This document shows, one piece after another, positions 42,167-50,095 of a stretch of DNA of 64,000 nucleotides (position 1 is the first letter of the stretch; every line of letters begins with the position of its first letter). This DNA comes from Chloroflexota bacterium (GTDB lineage Bacteria > Chloroflexota > Dehalococcoidia > Lucifugimonadales > UBA3495). The stretch spans positions 62,001 to 126,000 of the forward strand of contig JAPOQH010000055.1 in assembly GCA_026710825.1 (NCBI GenBank), in the 5' to 3' direction. Position numbers and translations under genes: made by a program. Below the pieces are notes generated by a model. It had not been told where the DNA came from, searched no databases, and saw nothing but the letters and a program-made list of their open reading frames with translations.

Positions 42167-42856
42167 ATGACGGTGACCTGCATCATCATCAGGAACCTGC
42201 CCTGCCGCGTCGAAACCGCTCGCAATTCCAGCCTGCGCCACGACCCGCTGGTCATCTACGACCCCAACTCTCCGTTTCAACGCGTGGTGGACGCCTCACC
42301 CGGGTGGCGCATACACCATGAAATGCCGCTGGACACCGCACTGGACCGCTGCCCTGAGGCCGTCACGCTCCCCGCCGACTCTGCGTTGTATGCCCAACAG
42401 TGGCGCGCCGTCATCAACCGCCTGCGGGGCATCCGCGACTCCGTGGACGACGCCGGCCAGGGCACGGCCTACGTGCGCATCGACGCCGACGATGCCGCAC
42501 CCCCAGCAGAACCACGCCTGGTTGCCAGTCTCATGGCCTGCGTACCCGCCGACTGGGAGCCCCGCGTCGGCGTCGCCTCCGACCCCCTGGCTGCCCACTG
42601 CGCCGCCAGCGTCGCCCGACCCGGCCACGCCGTGCGCGTGCCGGATACTACGGAACCGCGCCACCGATTCCTGGCTCCCTTGCCCGTCAACCTCCTGCCC
42701 GTCGATGTGCACATCCTCGCCGGCCTCTACGACCGCGGCATCCACCGCCTCGGCCAACTCGACGACCTGTCCGCCCAAGGCCTGACAGCAATGTTGACGG
42801 AACAGTCGGAGGCGGCGCCGGAGGCCGATCACAGTACATTTCCCCGCGCCGCATGA
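42167..42856 (+). CDS. Truncated Y-family polymerase/ImuB-like protein
   Basis: A 229-residue protein that follows the ImuB/DinB layout without the catalytic carboxylates of a real polymerase: IHHEMPLDTALDRCPEAVTL corresponds to the family's G-M-x-L-x-x-A--C-P segment, ALYAQQWRAVINRLRG to the palm helix, GTAYVRIDADDAAPPAEPRL to the strand normally holding D-x-x-G, and VGVASDPLAAHCAASVARPG to A-A. It closes with LPVNLLPVDVHILAGLYDRG and IHRLGQLDDLS, the little-finger entry helix-hairpin-helix. ImuB is about 450-500 residues, so this is short. No ImuA or DnaE2 follows. Confidence 0.65.
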   Translation: MTVTCIIIRNLPCRVETARNSSLRHDPLVIYDPNSPFQRVVDASPGWRIHHEMPLDTALDRCPEAVTLPADSALYAQQWRAVINRLRGIRDSVDDAGQGTAYVRIDADDAAPPAEPRLVASLMACVPADWEPRVGVASDPLAAHCAASVARPGHAVRVPDTTEPRHRFLAPLPVNLLPVDVHILAGLYDRGIHRLGQLDDLSAQGLTAMLTEQSEAAPEADHSTFPRAA

Positions 42857-43003
42857 ATCCTGCCGATCCTGTCCATCGATGTAAAATCCGTCGCCGTTTT
42901 TGGAGTTCCTTGCGCCCCCTCGGCACGCTGGTTATGATGCTGCCCATCGTTCGCCGCCCCTATCCGTAATCTCACCACCGGCGGCGATTCTGGAGGTTCC
43001 TCA

Positions 43004-43945
43004 ATGTCCGTGATGGTCACCGGCGGCACCGGGTTCATCGGCAACCGCATCATCCGAAAGCTCGTCGAACGCGGCGAAGACGTCGTCTGCTTCGACCTGG
43101 CTCCCCCGCGCGCCAACCTGCAACCCCTGATGGATCGCGTCTCCATCTACCGCGGCGACGTCACCCGCCTGGACCACCTCCTCGAAGCCGTCAACCGCCA
43201 CAGCGTTGACCGCATCATCCACATGGCCGCCCTGCTCCCGCCCGACACCGAGGATCGTCCCGCCACCGGCATGGCCGTGAACATCGACGGCTGCAACAAC
43301 GTCTTCGAGGCCGCCCGCTGGGGTAGCATCAAGCGCGTCATCTATGCCAGCAGCATCGCCGTCTACGGCGTACAGGACACCTTCGGCGACCGGCCGCTGA
43401 TCGAGGACGACCTGCCCGCCCCCATCAACGTGTACGGCATGACCAAGGCCGTCAACGACTTCGCCGCCGCCCGCTACCGCACCCTCCACGGCCTCGACAT
43501 TCGCGGCATCCGCATCTGCACCGTATTCGGACACGGACGCGTCACCGGCATGACCGGCATGATCGGCGGCCTCATGATGTCCCTGCCCGCCATCGGCCAG
43601 TCCGTCAGCATGGACTTCGACCCCATGGAAGCGTCCCCCATGATCCACGCCGAGGACGCCGCCGAGATATTCGTCCGCGCCGCCCTGGCCGACAATCTGA
43701 ACCACAACATCTACATCAGCGGCGGCGAACTCGCCACCATCGCCGACGTGGCCGACATGGTACGCTCCTACATCCCCGACGCCAGCATCACCACCGGCGA
43801 CCGGCCCGTGCCCCACGTGTACCTGGTGGACAACAGCCGCATGATGGCCGACCTCGGCTACGAACTGCCGCCCCTGCGGATGCGCGTCCTCGACCACATC
43901 AACGACGCCCGCGCCGAGGCCGGCCTCGACCCCATCGCCGGCTGA
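43004..43945 (+). CDS. NAD-dependent epimerase/dehydratase
   Basis: A 313-residue extended short-chain dehydrogenase: MSVMVTGGTGFIGNRIIRKL (the G-x-x-G-x-x-G start), IIHMAALLPPDTEDRPATGM, VIYASSIAVYG with the Ser, and the catalytic YGMTKAVNDF. Nucleotide-sugar epimerases and 3-beta-hydroxysteroid or NmrA-like members share these motifs, so the substrate is open. GGAGG lies seven bases upstream. A terminator follows at 43967. Confidence 0.9.
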   Translation: MSVMVTGGTGFIGNRIIRKLVERGEDVVCFDLAPPRANLQPLMDRVSIYRGDVTRLDHLLEAVNRHSVDRIIHMAALLPPDTEDRPATGMAVNIDGCNNVFEAARWGSIKRVIYASSIAVYGVQDTFGDRPLIEDDLPAPINVYGMTKAVNDFAAARYRTLHGLDIRGIRICTVFGHGRVTGMTGMIGGLMMSLPAIGQSVSMDFDPMEASPMIHAEDAAEIFVRAALADNLNHNIYISGGELATIADVADMVRSYIPDASITTGDRPVPHVYLVDNSRMMADLGYELPPLRMRVLDHINDARAEAGLDPIAG

Positions 43946-43966
43946 TTCTACCGTGCAACACCGTAC

Positions 43967-44007
43967 AGGCGGCCTTCCCGACCCAAAATCGGGGCAGGCC
44001 GCCTTTT
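43967..44007 (+). terminator. Terminator after epimerase gene
   Basis: Arms AGGCGGCCT / AGGCCGCCT with an inner CCCGA / TCGGGG pairing, then TTTTG. Confidence 0.85.
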
Positions 44008-44080
44008 GCTACAATACGGCCACAGGATCCACTTCCCTTGAACAACTAACCCGCCCATTCCACCCAGGAGGACAACCATC

Positions 44081-45022
44081 ATGAGCGTTGCCATCGGCTA
44101 CGTCCCCGGCGCATTCGGACAGGGAGGCGACGACCCCAACTTCCTCCGCACCCTGGTTGAACTGGGCGACCGTTACGAATACGACTCCATCTGGCTCAGC
44201 GACCGCATCTGCAGCGACCGGTTCAGCCTCGAGCCCATGGTCGCCCTGTCCCTGGTCGCAGGTTACTCCGACCGCCTCAAGTTCGGCACCAGCGTCCTGG
44301 CCCTCCCGCTGCGCAACCCGGTCGTCCTGGCCAAGCAGGTGGCCACGCTGGATTGGCTGTCTCAGGGCCGCTTCTTCCCCGCCGTCGGCCTGGGTCAGGA
44401 GGACCCCGACGAGTACGAGGCCTGCGGCGTTCCCAAGGCAGATCGCGCCCGCCGCACCGACGAGGCCATCACCCTGATGCGCCGCCTATGGGAGGAGGAA
44501 GACGTCACCCACGAAGGCGATTTCTTCACCACTCACAACGTTTCGGTAACACCGCGCACCTTCCTCAAGCCCTCGCCACCGGTGTGGATCGGTGGTCGTA
44601 GCCCTGCAGCGGCCAGACGCGTCGGACGCGTCGGCGATGGATGGCTCGTCTCCAGCGCCACGCCTGAGGAAGTCCGCTCCGGACGCGAAATCGTCTTCGA
44701 GACCGCTCAGCAGTACGACCGCGAAATCGAGGAGGACCACGTCGGCGTCCTCATCGGCTACTACATCTGCGACGACCAGAAGGACGGCGAGGCCAAATCA
44801 GAAGCATTCGTAACCCGCCAGCGTCCCGACGCTCACTTCACCGAGTACTCCGCCGTGGGTACCTCCGAGCAGATCAGCGACTTCATCCAGGACTACATCG
44901 ACGCCGGCGGCTTCAAGTTCGTCATTCGCCCGCTGTGCGCCGGCACCGAGTCAATGGAGCAACTCGAGCAGGCCGGCGAGGAAATCCTGCCCCGCTTCCA
45001 CGGTCCACTGGGCAGCAAGTAG
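44081..45022 (+). CDS. LLM-class flavin-dependent oxidoreductase
   Basis: A 313-residue luciferase-like monooxygenase. Seen: ELGDRYEYDSIWLSDRICSD, VALSLVAGYSDRLKFGTSVL, LPLRNPVVLAKQVATLDWLS and FFPAVGLGQEDPDEYEACGV, the standard F420/FMN-binding pattern. The C-terminal part includes TPRTFLKPSPPVWIGGRSPA. Such enzymes are very common in SAR202-type Chloroflexota. GGAGG eight bases upstream. Cofactor (F420 versus FMN) cannot be told. Confidence 0.92.
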   Translation: MSVAIGYVPGAFGQGGDDPNFLRTLVELGDRYEYDSIWLSDRICSDRFSLEPMVALSLVAGYSDRLKFGTSVLALPLRNPVVLAKQVATLDWLSQGRFFPAVGLGQEDPDEYEACGVPKADRARRTDEAITLMRRLWEEEDVTHEGDFFTTHNVSVTPRTFLKPSPPVWIGGRSPAAARRVGRVGDGWLVSSATPEEVRSGREIVFETAQQYDREIEEDHVGVLIGYYICDDQKDGEAKSEAFVTRQRPDAHFTEYSAVGTSEQISDFIQDYIDAGGFKFVIRPLCAGTESMEQLEQAGEEILPRFHGPLGSK

Positions 45023-45041
45023 AGGATCCAGGGAGGTCACC

Positions 45042-45641
45042 ATGACCACCTCCAAGCCCAAACTCCGCACCGGGACCCGCATGTCCCTCGACGAATTCCT
45101 CGCCCTCGGCGAAACCGACGAGCGCATGGAACTCATCGACGGTGTCTTGTACGTAATGCCTACTGCTACCATTGATCATCAGTTTCTGATGCGTTGGATT
45201 TGCCGATTCATCGAGGATTACTTGTATGGATTTCACGATCCGCCGGCTGAAATCCACCACGATATAACCACCATTCTGTCGGAAGAACTGCAGCGCGTGG
45301 TTGAGCCCGATTTGGTCGTCATCCTTGCCGGCCGCGACGATATCCGAAGCGTACGCCACGTTGAAGGCGTACCCGACATCGTCATCGAAATCCTCTCCAC
45401 CGACCGCAGCCGCGACCTCGTCCGCAAACGCCAAATTTACGCCGAAGCCGGCGTCCGCGAATACTGGATTTTCGACCCTCACAACGACACCGTGCTCCCC
45501 TTGGCACTACAGGGCAACGAGTACACCGAGCGTCCCGCCCTAACCGCCGCCGACGCCCTGACCACCCCGCTCCTGCACGGCCTCTCAATCCCCCTGGCCG
45601 ACATATTCCACCACCGCCGTCGCCCGCCACGGGACGAATAG
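45042..45641 (+). CDS. Uma2-family endonuclease-like protein, copy 1
   Basis: A 199-residue protein with the Uma2/DUF820 pattern: RMSLDEFLALGETDERMELI, DGVLYVMPT, EPDLVVILAGRDDIR, DIVIEILSTDRSRDLVRKRQ, IYAEAGVREYWIFDPHN. The PD-(D/E)XK site is formed by the Asp in EPDLVV, the Glu in VIEIL and the Lys in RKR. Its function is not established. It is followed 19 bp later by a close paralogue. Confidence 0.88.
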   Translation: MTTSKPKLRTGTRMSLDEFLALGETDERMELIDGVLYVMPTATIDHQFLMRWICRFIEDYLYGFHDPPAEIHHDITTILSEELQRVVEPDLVVILAGRDDIRSVRHVEGVPDIVIEILSTDRSRDLVRKRQIYAEAGVREYWIFDPHNDTVLPLALQGNEYTERPALTAADALTTPLLHGLSIPLADIFHHRRRPPRDE

Positions 45642-45660
45642 TCCCTGCGAAGGCCTGACC

Positions 45661-46266
45661 ATGACCACCTCCAAACCCAAACTCCGTACCGGGACCCGCA
45701 TGTCCGCCGCCGAGTACCTGGAACTGCCGGATATCGACGAATACCGCTGGCTGGAACTCGACGACGGAGCACTCTACTTCATGCCCCGACCTAGACGCGC
45801 GCACCTCTTTGTATCGGCACGGCTGACGGCTTATTTCGATAATCACCTGGAAAGTTTCGATGATCCACCGGCCGAGGTGTACACCGAACTGGTTATCATC
45901 ATATCGCGGGAAACCGGGCGCATACTTATACCTGATTTCTCCATTTTCCTGCGCAGTCCCGGCGACGATTCGGACATAAGCTCCGCAGGCAATATCCCCG
46001 ACATCGTCATCGAAATCCTCTCTACTGACCGCAGCCGCGACCTCGTCCGCAAACGTCAACTCTACGCCGAAGCCGGCATACGCGAGTACTGGATTTTCGA
46101 CCCCCAAAACGACACCGTCCTCCCTCTGGAACTGCAAGACGGCGAGTACATCGAGCGTCCCACCCTAACCGCCGCCGACACCCTTACCACGCCGCTGCTG
46201 CCCGGCCTCTCAATCCCACTGGCCGACATCTTTCAACCCCGTCGTCGGCCGCCACGGGACGAATAA
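45661..46266 (+). CDS. Uma2-family endonuclease-like protein, copy 2
   Basis: A 201-residue paralogue of the preceding gene. The first 15 codons (MTTSKPKLRTGTRMS) and the last half (DIVIEILSTDRSRDLVRKRQ, YAEAGIREYWIFDP) are nearly identical, while residues 16-115 diverge (SAAEYLELPDIDEYRWLELD). This pattern suggests tandem duplication with the substrate-facing part under faster change. Confidence 0.88.
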   Translation: MTTSKPKLRTGTRMSAAEYLELPDIDEYRWLELDDGALYFMPRPRRAHLFVSARLTAYFDNHLESFDDPPAEVYTELVIIISRETGRILIPDFSIFLRSPGDDSDISSAGNIPDIVIEILSTDRSRDLVRKRQLYAEAGIREYWIFDPQNDTVLPLELQDGEYIERPTLTAADTLTTPLLPGLSIPLADIFQPRRRPPRDE

Positions 46267-46356
46267 CCCGCCGGGTTGCCCGAACCATTACGGCATACTA
46301 TTATTGCCCAGTTATTCAACCTTTAACCATACCCTGTTCAAAGGAGCAGCCCTCAC

Positions 46357-47328
46357 ATGAAAGCAGCCCAACTGGTCGCCCCCAAGCGCTGGGAATTCAC
46401 CGAAATTGACACGCCGTCCCCCAACGACGGTCAGGTCCTCGTCAAGATGGAATCCGTCAGCGTGTGCGGTTCCGACATCCGCCACACCTACGGGCCGATT
46501 CTCGACGAGTCCGAATACCCCATGGCCCCCTGCAAGGGCGCGCACGAATTGGCCGGCGTCATTGTCGACAGCAAGACCGACGAGTTCCGTGAGGGCCAGC
46601 GCGTCATCGTGATTCCCTACTCCGGCACCGGCGGCCTGTGCGACTACGTGCTTTCGGAACCGGGCCGCATGGCGCTCCTGCCCGATTACGGCGGCCTCGA
46701 CGAGTGGGTCATGTGCCAGCCCCCCGGCACCGTTCTCTATTCGTGCCGCCAGATGGGCAGCCCCCTGCAGCAGAACATCCTCATCTTCGGCCAGGGCAGC
46801 ATCGGCCTCAGCTTCACCATGATCCTGTCCCGCATGGGCGCACGCAACGTCATCGTCGTTGACCCGCTGGACTACCGCCTCGAAAAGTCCAAGCAGATGG
46901 GCTCCACCCATCGCATCAACCCCGACAAGCAGGACGTCCACGAGGCCGTCATGGAAATCACCAGGGGCGCCGGACCCGACGTGTGCGTCGAAGCCGCCGG
47001 CTACCCGGACTCGTTGAACGAGTGCTTCCGCCACATTCGCCAGTTCGGCCAGGTCATCATCTTTGGCATCCAGACCGACCACATGGTGCCCATCGAGCAC
47101 AACCTCTGGATGGACAAGCAGCCGCGCATCATCCCCACCACCGGCGCTCGCAGCAGCGACCCCATCAGCCAGATCCAGGACATGGTGGACCTCCGCACCC
47201 GTGGGTGGGCCGACCCCGCCGAACTGATCACCCATCGTGTCGGCTTCTCGGAAATCCAGAACGCCTACGACATGTATGAACAGCGCGACGACAATGTCAT
47301 CAAGGTGATCATGGACATCAACACCTAG
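46357..47328 (+). CDS. Zinc-dependent alcohol dehydrogenase-family protein
   Basis: A 323-residue medium-chain dehydrogenase. N-terminal GroES-like part has VSVCGSDIRHTYGPILDES with catalytic-zinc Cys and CKGAHELAGVIV in place of the usual G-H-E; the structural-zinc four-Cys lobe is missing. The Rossmann part has NILIFGQGSIGLSFTMILSR and VIVVDPLDYRLEK. Related to sorbitol/threonine dehydrogenase-like proteins without the structural zinc. RBS AAAGGAG precedes ATG. Confidence 0.88.
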   Translation: MKAAQLVAPKRWEFTEIDTPSPNDGQVLVKMESVSVCGSDIRHTYGPILDESEYPMAPCKGAHELAGVIVDSKTDEFREGQRVIVIPYSGTGGLCDYVLSEPGRMALLPDYGGLDEWVMCQPPGTVLYSCRQMGSPLQQNILIFGQGSIGLSFTMILSRMGARNVIVVDPLDYRLEKSKQMGSTHRINPDKQDVHEAVMEITRGAGPDVCVEAAGYPDSLNECFRHIRQFGQVIIFGIQTDHMVPIEHNLWMDKQPRIIPTTGARSSDPISQIQDMVDLRTRGWADPAELITHRVGFSEIQNAYDMYEQRDDNVIKVIMDINT

Positions 47329-47364
47329 TCCACCCGGAATCATGTGGCAATTGCCATCACACCT

Positions 47365-47390
47365 TGGGGGCGAATAATCATTCGCCCCTA
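47365..47390. repeat. GGGGCGA-type palindrome, copy 5
   Basis: TGGGGGCGAATAA / TCATTCGCCCCTA with one mismatch, just before the start of the next gene. An open frame reads through the repeat, which makes the longest ORF start misleading. Confidence 0.8.
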
Positions 47391-47423
47391 CCCATATCGG
47401 CGCCCATCGGCATCCAATCGACC

Positions 47424-48476
47424 GTGTCATCATCTCCAGAAAATGCGGGCCTCACGCCAGGCGGACGGGTCCGGCTGGCCCGTGAAAATCTGTGCCTCGC
47501 GATGGCCGTTTATGCGGCATCCCACCGGGGCTTCATCACCGCCACGCTGATTCCCGGCAGCCCGGAATTTCGGCGCGAAACCGGACAAGCATTCGACTCC
47601 AGCCTCCCGCTGCAGGTGACGGACTACCGGTCCCTGCTGCGCACCACCGGTAATCAGGTCCGCGGCGCGTTCGCCTTTCTGGCGATGCAAACGCAACGCG
47701 AGGCCGAAACCGTGTTCGGCCCTGTTTCGCACCTGTCCCCACCGGACGCCGACCAACCCGGTGTCGATCTCTGGAATGCCCGCGCGGCCACCTACCTGAT
47801 CGCCCAGAGTGTCGCGCTCGACCTCATGGCCCCCACCTGGCGCATACCCCCGGAGTTCCGCGAATCCTACGCCATCCCCGGTATGGACTTCGCCCTGGAT
47901 GCGCAGAACCTGCACGGCGAGGAAATCCGTTGGGGGCACTTCGGCAGTCTGGCGCGTTACCTCGACCTTTCCCTGTTCATTTCATACTGTCTGGACGGCA
48001 TCGACATTTCCGTCGCGTCGCAGGCATCATCCGGCAACTACGGGTTGCTGGGGCTTCTCGCGGAACGCTTGTCGCATGAAATCCCATCGGCCAGCCCCAT
48101 CAGCGATGTCGGTGGCTACGGCAGCGGGTCCGGTCGGCTGCGTCCATCCAGACCGCTGGATGAGAGCATCGAAAGCGACGCCCCCGCCGGCTGGATCGCC
48201 CCCGACGGTCCTCCGGAGCCACGCATCTCGGTAGCCTCCCAGGCCAGCGAAATGGGCCCCATCGACGACTTCGTCGCCAACGCCTGCTCCACCGGAGCCC
48301 GCGCCATGACCCTGGCCGGCGACCTATACACGTCCTACGCCAACTGGTGCCTGGACAACGGCTACCTCGCCCACAGCCAGCGTAAGTTCGGCCTCGAACT
48401 CCGGGCCCGAGGCTACGAGCGCAAGCGTCGCGGCAAGGGGAAACATTGGTGGATTGGCGTGGAATCCAGGGTTTGA
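47424..48476 (+). CDS. Protein with D5/P4-primase-like C-terminal winged domain
   Basis: The frame opens at 47364 within the palindrome; GTG at 47424 (VSSSPENAGLTPGGRVRLAR) is the likelier start, 350 residues. The body is unrecognised (DLWNARAATYLIAQSVALDL, GHFGSLARYLDLSLFISYCL). The last 65 residues, LYTSYANWCLDNGYLAHSQR then KFGLELRARGYERKRRGKGK and HWWIGV, match the winged-helix tail of P4/D5-type primase-helicases (AY..WC...G....S.R.FG..L...G....R..G...W.G). No helicase Walker motif is visible. Confidence 0.62.
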   Translation: MSSSPENAGLTPGGRVRLARENLCLAMAVYAASHRGFITATLIPGSPEFRRETGQAFDSSLPLQVTDYRSLLRTTGNQVRGAFAFLAMQTQREAETVFGPVSHLSPPDADQPGVDLWNARAATYLIAQSVALDLMAPTWRIPPEFRESYAIPGMDFALDAQNLHGEEIRWGHFGSLARYLDLSLFISYCLDGIDISVASQASSGNYGLLGLLAERLSHEIPSASPISDVGGYGSGSGRLRPSRPLDESIESDAPAGWIAPDGPPEPRISVASQASEMGPIDDFVANACSTGARAMTLAGDLYTSYANWCLDNGYLAHSQRKFGLELRARGYERKRRGKGKHWWIGVESRV

Positions 48477-48526
48477 TTTGACCCCTCCGGAATACGTGCG
48501 TCTGAATTGTCCAAAGTCCCCGGTTT

Positions 48527-48632
48527 GTTACACAGACGTAACATTCGCGAAAAACCCGCGTAACACCAGGCCGGCATACTGTTCACATCGAAACGGGCAC
48601 ACACGCCCAAAATCACTTGGAGACAGACTGAA
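48527..48632 (+). promoter_or_regulatory. Conserved leader of miniprotein gene 1
   Basis: Begins GTTACACAGACGTAACATTC and continues GCGAAAAACCCGCGTAACA with a CATACTG hexamer before an AGAC..CTGAAATG start. It is closely matched by the leader at 48868-48966, so it is a duplicated promoter or 5' regulatory region. Confidence 0.6.
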
Positions 48633-48782
48633 ATGCTTGCCATCGCCGCCGGTGCCGCCTTCGTTGGATTGTTCGCCCTCTGGGTCATCGTGCCCCGGTT
48701 CATCCTGCGCCGCCACAACAACGAGACCACCCCCATGGCTATGGCCCCTCAGGAAGATTTCGCCCCGCAGGCCGCTGATTAA
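48633..48782 (+). CDS. One-TM miniprotein 1 (49 residues)
   Basis: ATG at 48633 with GGAGACAGACTGAA upstream. The product is MLAIAAGAAFVGLFALWVIV, then PRFILRRHNNETTPMAMAPQ and a short acidic tail. One hydrophobic helix fills residues 3-20 and is followed by a basic stop-transfer PRFILRR. A paralogue follows 184 bp later, with the same helix. No family known to me. Confidence 0.75.
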   Translation: MLAIAAGAAFVGLFALWVIVPRFILRRHNNETTPMAMAPQEDFAPQAAD

Positions 48783-48807
48783 TCGCCCACGTCTCCTCAC
48801 TAACCTT

Positions 48808-48840
48808 GGGCCTGGGGGATACCCCGGGTCCATTTCTTTT
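48808..48840 (+). terminator. Terminator after miniprotein 1
   Basis: Arms GGGCCTGGGG / CCCCGGGTCC (two G-U type mismatches) followed by ATTTCTTTT. Confidence 0.7.
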
Positions 48841-48867
48841 GCCGGTTAATCTGGCCGTAGCACGCCG

Positions 48868-48966
48868 GTTACACAGTCGTTACATCGCCGAAAAACGCGC
48901 GCAACAATCTCGGGCCATACTGCGGCCACTGACCAACTAACCTGATTCCGACGGAGACACACTGAA
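48868..48966 (+). promoter_or_regulatory. Conserved leader of miniprotein gene 2
   Basis: Begins GTTACACAGTCGTTACATCG, then CCGAAAAACGCGCGCAACA and a CATACTG hexamer, parallel to 48527-48632 with nearly the same spacing to the start codon (99 versus 106 bases). Confidence 0.6.
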
Positions 48967-49128
48967 ATGCTTCCCATCGCCGCCGCTGCCGCTTTCGTAG
49001 GACTCTTCGCGCTCTGGGTGATCGTTCCCCGGTTCTTCATCCGCCGCAAGGAAAACGAAAACACCGCCGCCGCGCCCATGCGACACGAGGACGCGAACGC
49101 CCAACCGGCCCCGTCGCCCGCCGACTAA
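48967..49128 (+). CDS. One-TM miniprotein 2 (53 residues)
   Basis: ATG at 48967 with GGAGACACACTGAA upstream. The product is MLPIAAAAAFVGLFALWVIV, then PRFFIRRKENENTAAAPMRH and a tail ending PSPAD. The first 30 residues match miniprotein 1 at most positions; the tails differ. The strong terminator at 49153 follows. Confidence 0.78.
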   Translation: MLPIAAAAAFVGLFALWVIVPRFFIRRKENENTAAAPMRHEDANAQPAPSPAD

Positions 49129-49152
49129 CCTCCAAAACCTCTGCAAGAAATC

Positions 49153-49185
49153 AACCCGGGGAGCGCGCGCTCCCCGGGTTTTTTT
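49153..49185 (+). terminator. Strong terminator after miniprotein 2
   Basis: Arms AACCCGGGGAGCG / CGCTCCCCGGGTT, then TTTTTTT. Confidence 0.92.
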
Positions 49186-49295
49186 GGGCTCAATTTCAGG
49201 CGCGGGTTGGCCTGCACCCTGTCGCCTATCCATCCATCGAAAGGCCACACTGTTATGTGGGCGACCCGTCATCCCGGGAACCGCCCTGTAATATA

Positions 49296-49323
49296 AGGGA
49301 ATTACATACCTAAGTAACCAAAA
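49296..49323 (+). repeat. Left inverted repeat of putative element
   Basis: AGGGAATTACATACC-T-AAGTAACCAAAA; the T is A in the right copy. Confidence 0.88.
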
Positions 49324-49328
49324 TGGTC

Positions 49329-49372
49329 GCCCCGCAGATACCGCAGACCAGATGACTGCGATAGCGCGGGGC
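49329..49372 (-). terminator. Probable terminator of the leftward transcript in the element
   Basis: Arms GCCCCGC / GCGGGGC enclosing an inner CGCAG / CTGCG stem; leftward it is followed by ACCATTTTGG inside the element's end. Confidence 0.65.
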
Positions 49373-49417
49373 ATGGACGGCAAACGGTTGCGCTGCGGCG
49401 ATTTGATAGTCTGACCA

Positions 49418-49939
49418 TCAAGCGACTGAATTGGAATGCAGGTTACGCCACCTTTCATCATCTTCAATTATGGCAATAGCCATTTGCGATGTGGAAAGCT
49501 CTGGAGTTTCTTTGCTCTGCTTGGTATCAACCAGCCTGAAGGTTCCCGGTTCCACGTACTCCCAGTCATCGCTGGTGCTCACGCGGTTGTGCAGGGTTGA
49601 CGCGATACTGGAAGTTTTCGCTTCACTCAGTCCAGCCGATTTGATGACCTTACTCGCAGGGGTTATGTGCAACGTACCTCCGTTGGCTTTAGCCATTTTC
49701 TCGGCGGCGTCCATCTGTGTGCGACATTGCATGACGTCCGCTGGGGTGGTCGCCCCGTGCGTGGGACCGACAATTGTGGCAGTTGTATCGCCCACGTCAT
49801 GTTCAGTGTCTGCTTGCAACAAAACCAAGACCCGCTCAACGGCTATGACATCTTTGATAGCGCGCTCCAAACGGTCTGCCGCTTCTTGCTTTTCCGCCTG
49901 AAGCCGTTCCAGAAGACCTTGTACGTCCTGCATTGTCAT
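49418..49939 (-). CDS. Hypothetical protein of the element, 173 residues
   Basis: Starts MTMQDVQGLLERLQAEKQEA with a long charged helix (about residues 1-40, coiled-coil-like), then a poorly conserved linker. Residues about 70-140 (CRTQMDAAEKMAKANGGTLH, SAGLSEAKTSSIASTLHNRV, WEYVEPGTFRLVD) resemble a HARE-HTH/winged-helix domain, which is found in DNA-binding or restriction proteins. Low GC relative to neighbours. Downstream of the two tRNA-like genes on the same strand, so possibly in the same transcript. Function unknown. Confidence 0.65.
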   Translation of the reverse strand: MTMQDVQGLLERLQAEKQEAADRLERAIKDVIAVERVLVLLQADTEHDVGDTTATIVGPTHGATTPADVMQCRTQMDAAEKMAKANGGTLHITPASKVIKSAGLSEAKTSSIASTLHNRVSTSDDWEYVEPGTFRLVDTKQSKETPELSTSQMAIAIIEDDERWRNLHSNSVA

Positions 49940-50004
49940 GGTTCCCCCAAATCTCGCTAAAATCTCGCTTGTTTGACAACGTTGACAATCTGTAACTTGG
50001 TATG

Positions 50005-50090
50005 CGGAGAGGACGGGATTCGAACCCGCGAAGCCTAGAGAGCCGACGGTTTTTCAGACCGCTGCACATGCCAAACGTGCGGACCTCTCC
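50005..50090 (-). tRNA. tRNA-like gene, Ser-type scaffold with GAA anticodon
   Basis: Leftward sequence of about 86 nt with a perfect acceptor stem GGAGAGG / CCTCTCC, a D-stem GCAC / GTGC, anticodon stem GCGGT / ACCGT around loop CTGAAAA (anticodon GAA), a 16-nt variable region, and T-arm GCGGG-TTCGAAT-CCCGT. The acceptor stem and G73-like discriminator are Ser-type, yet the anticodon is that of tRNA-Phe. The D-loop GTTTGGCAT lacks A14. No CCA is encoded. Confidence 0.62.
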
Positions 50091-50095
50091 ACATA

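Noticed and set aside
43001-43897. 298-residue minus-strand frame opposite the epimerase
   Set aside because: Valine/Gly/Asp-rich shadow, no fold pattern.
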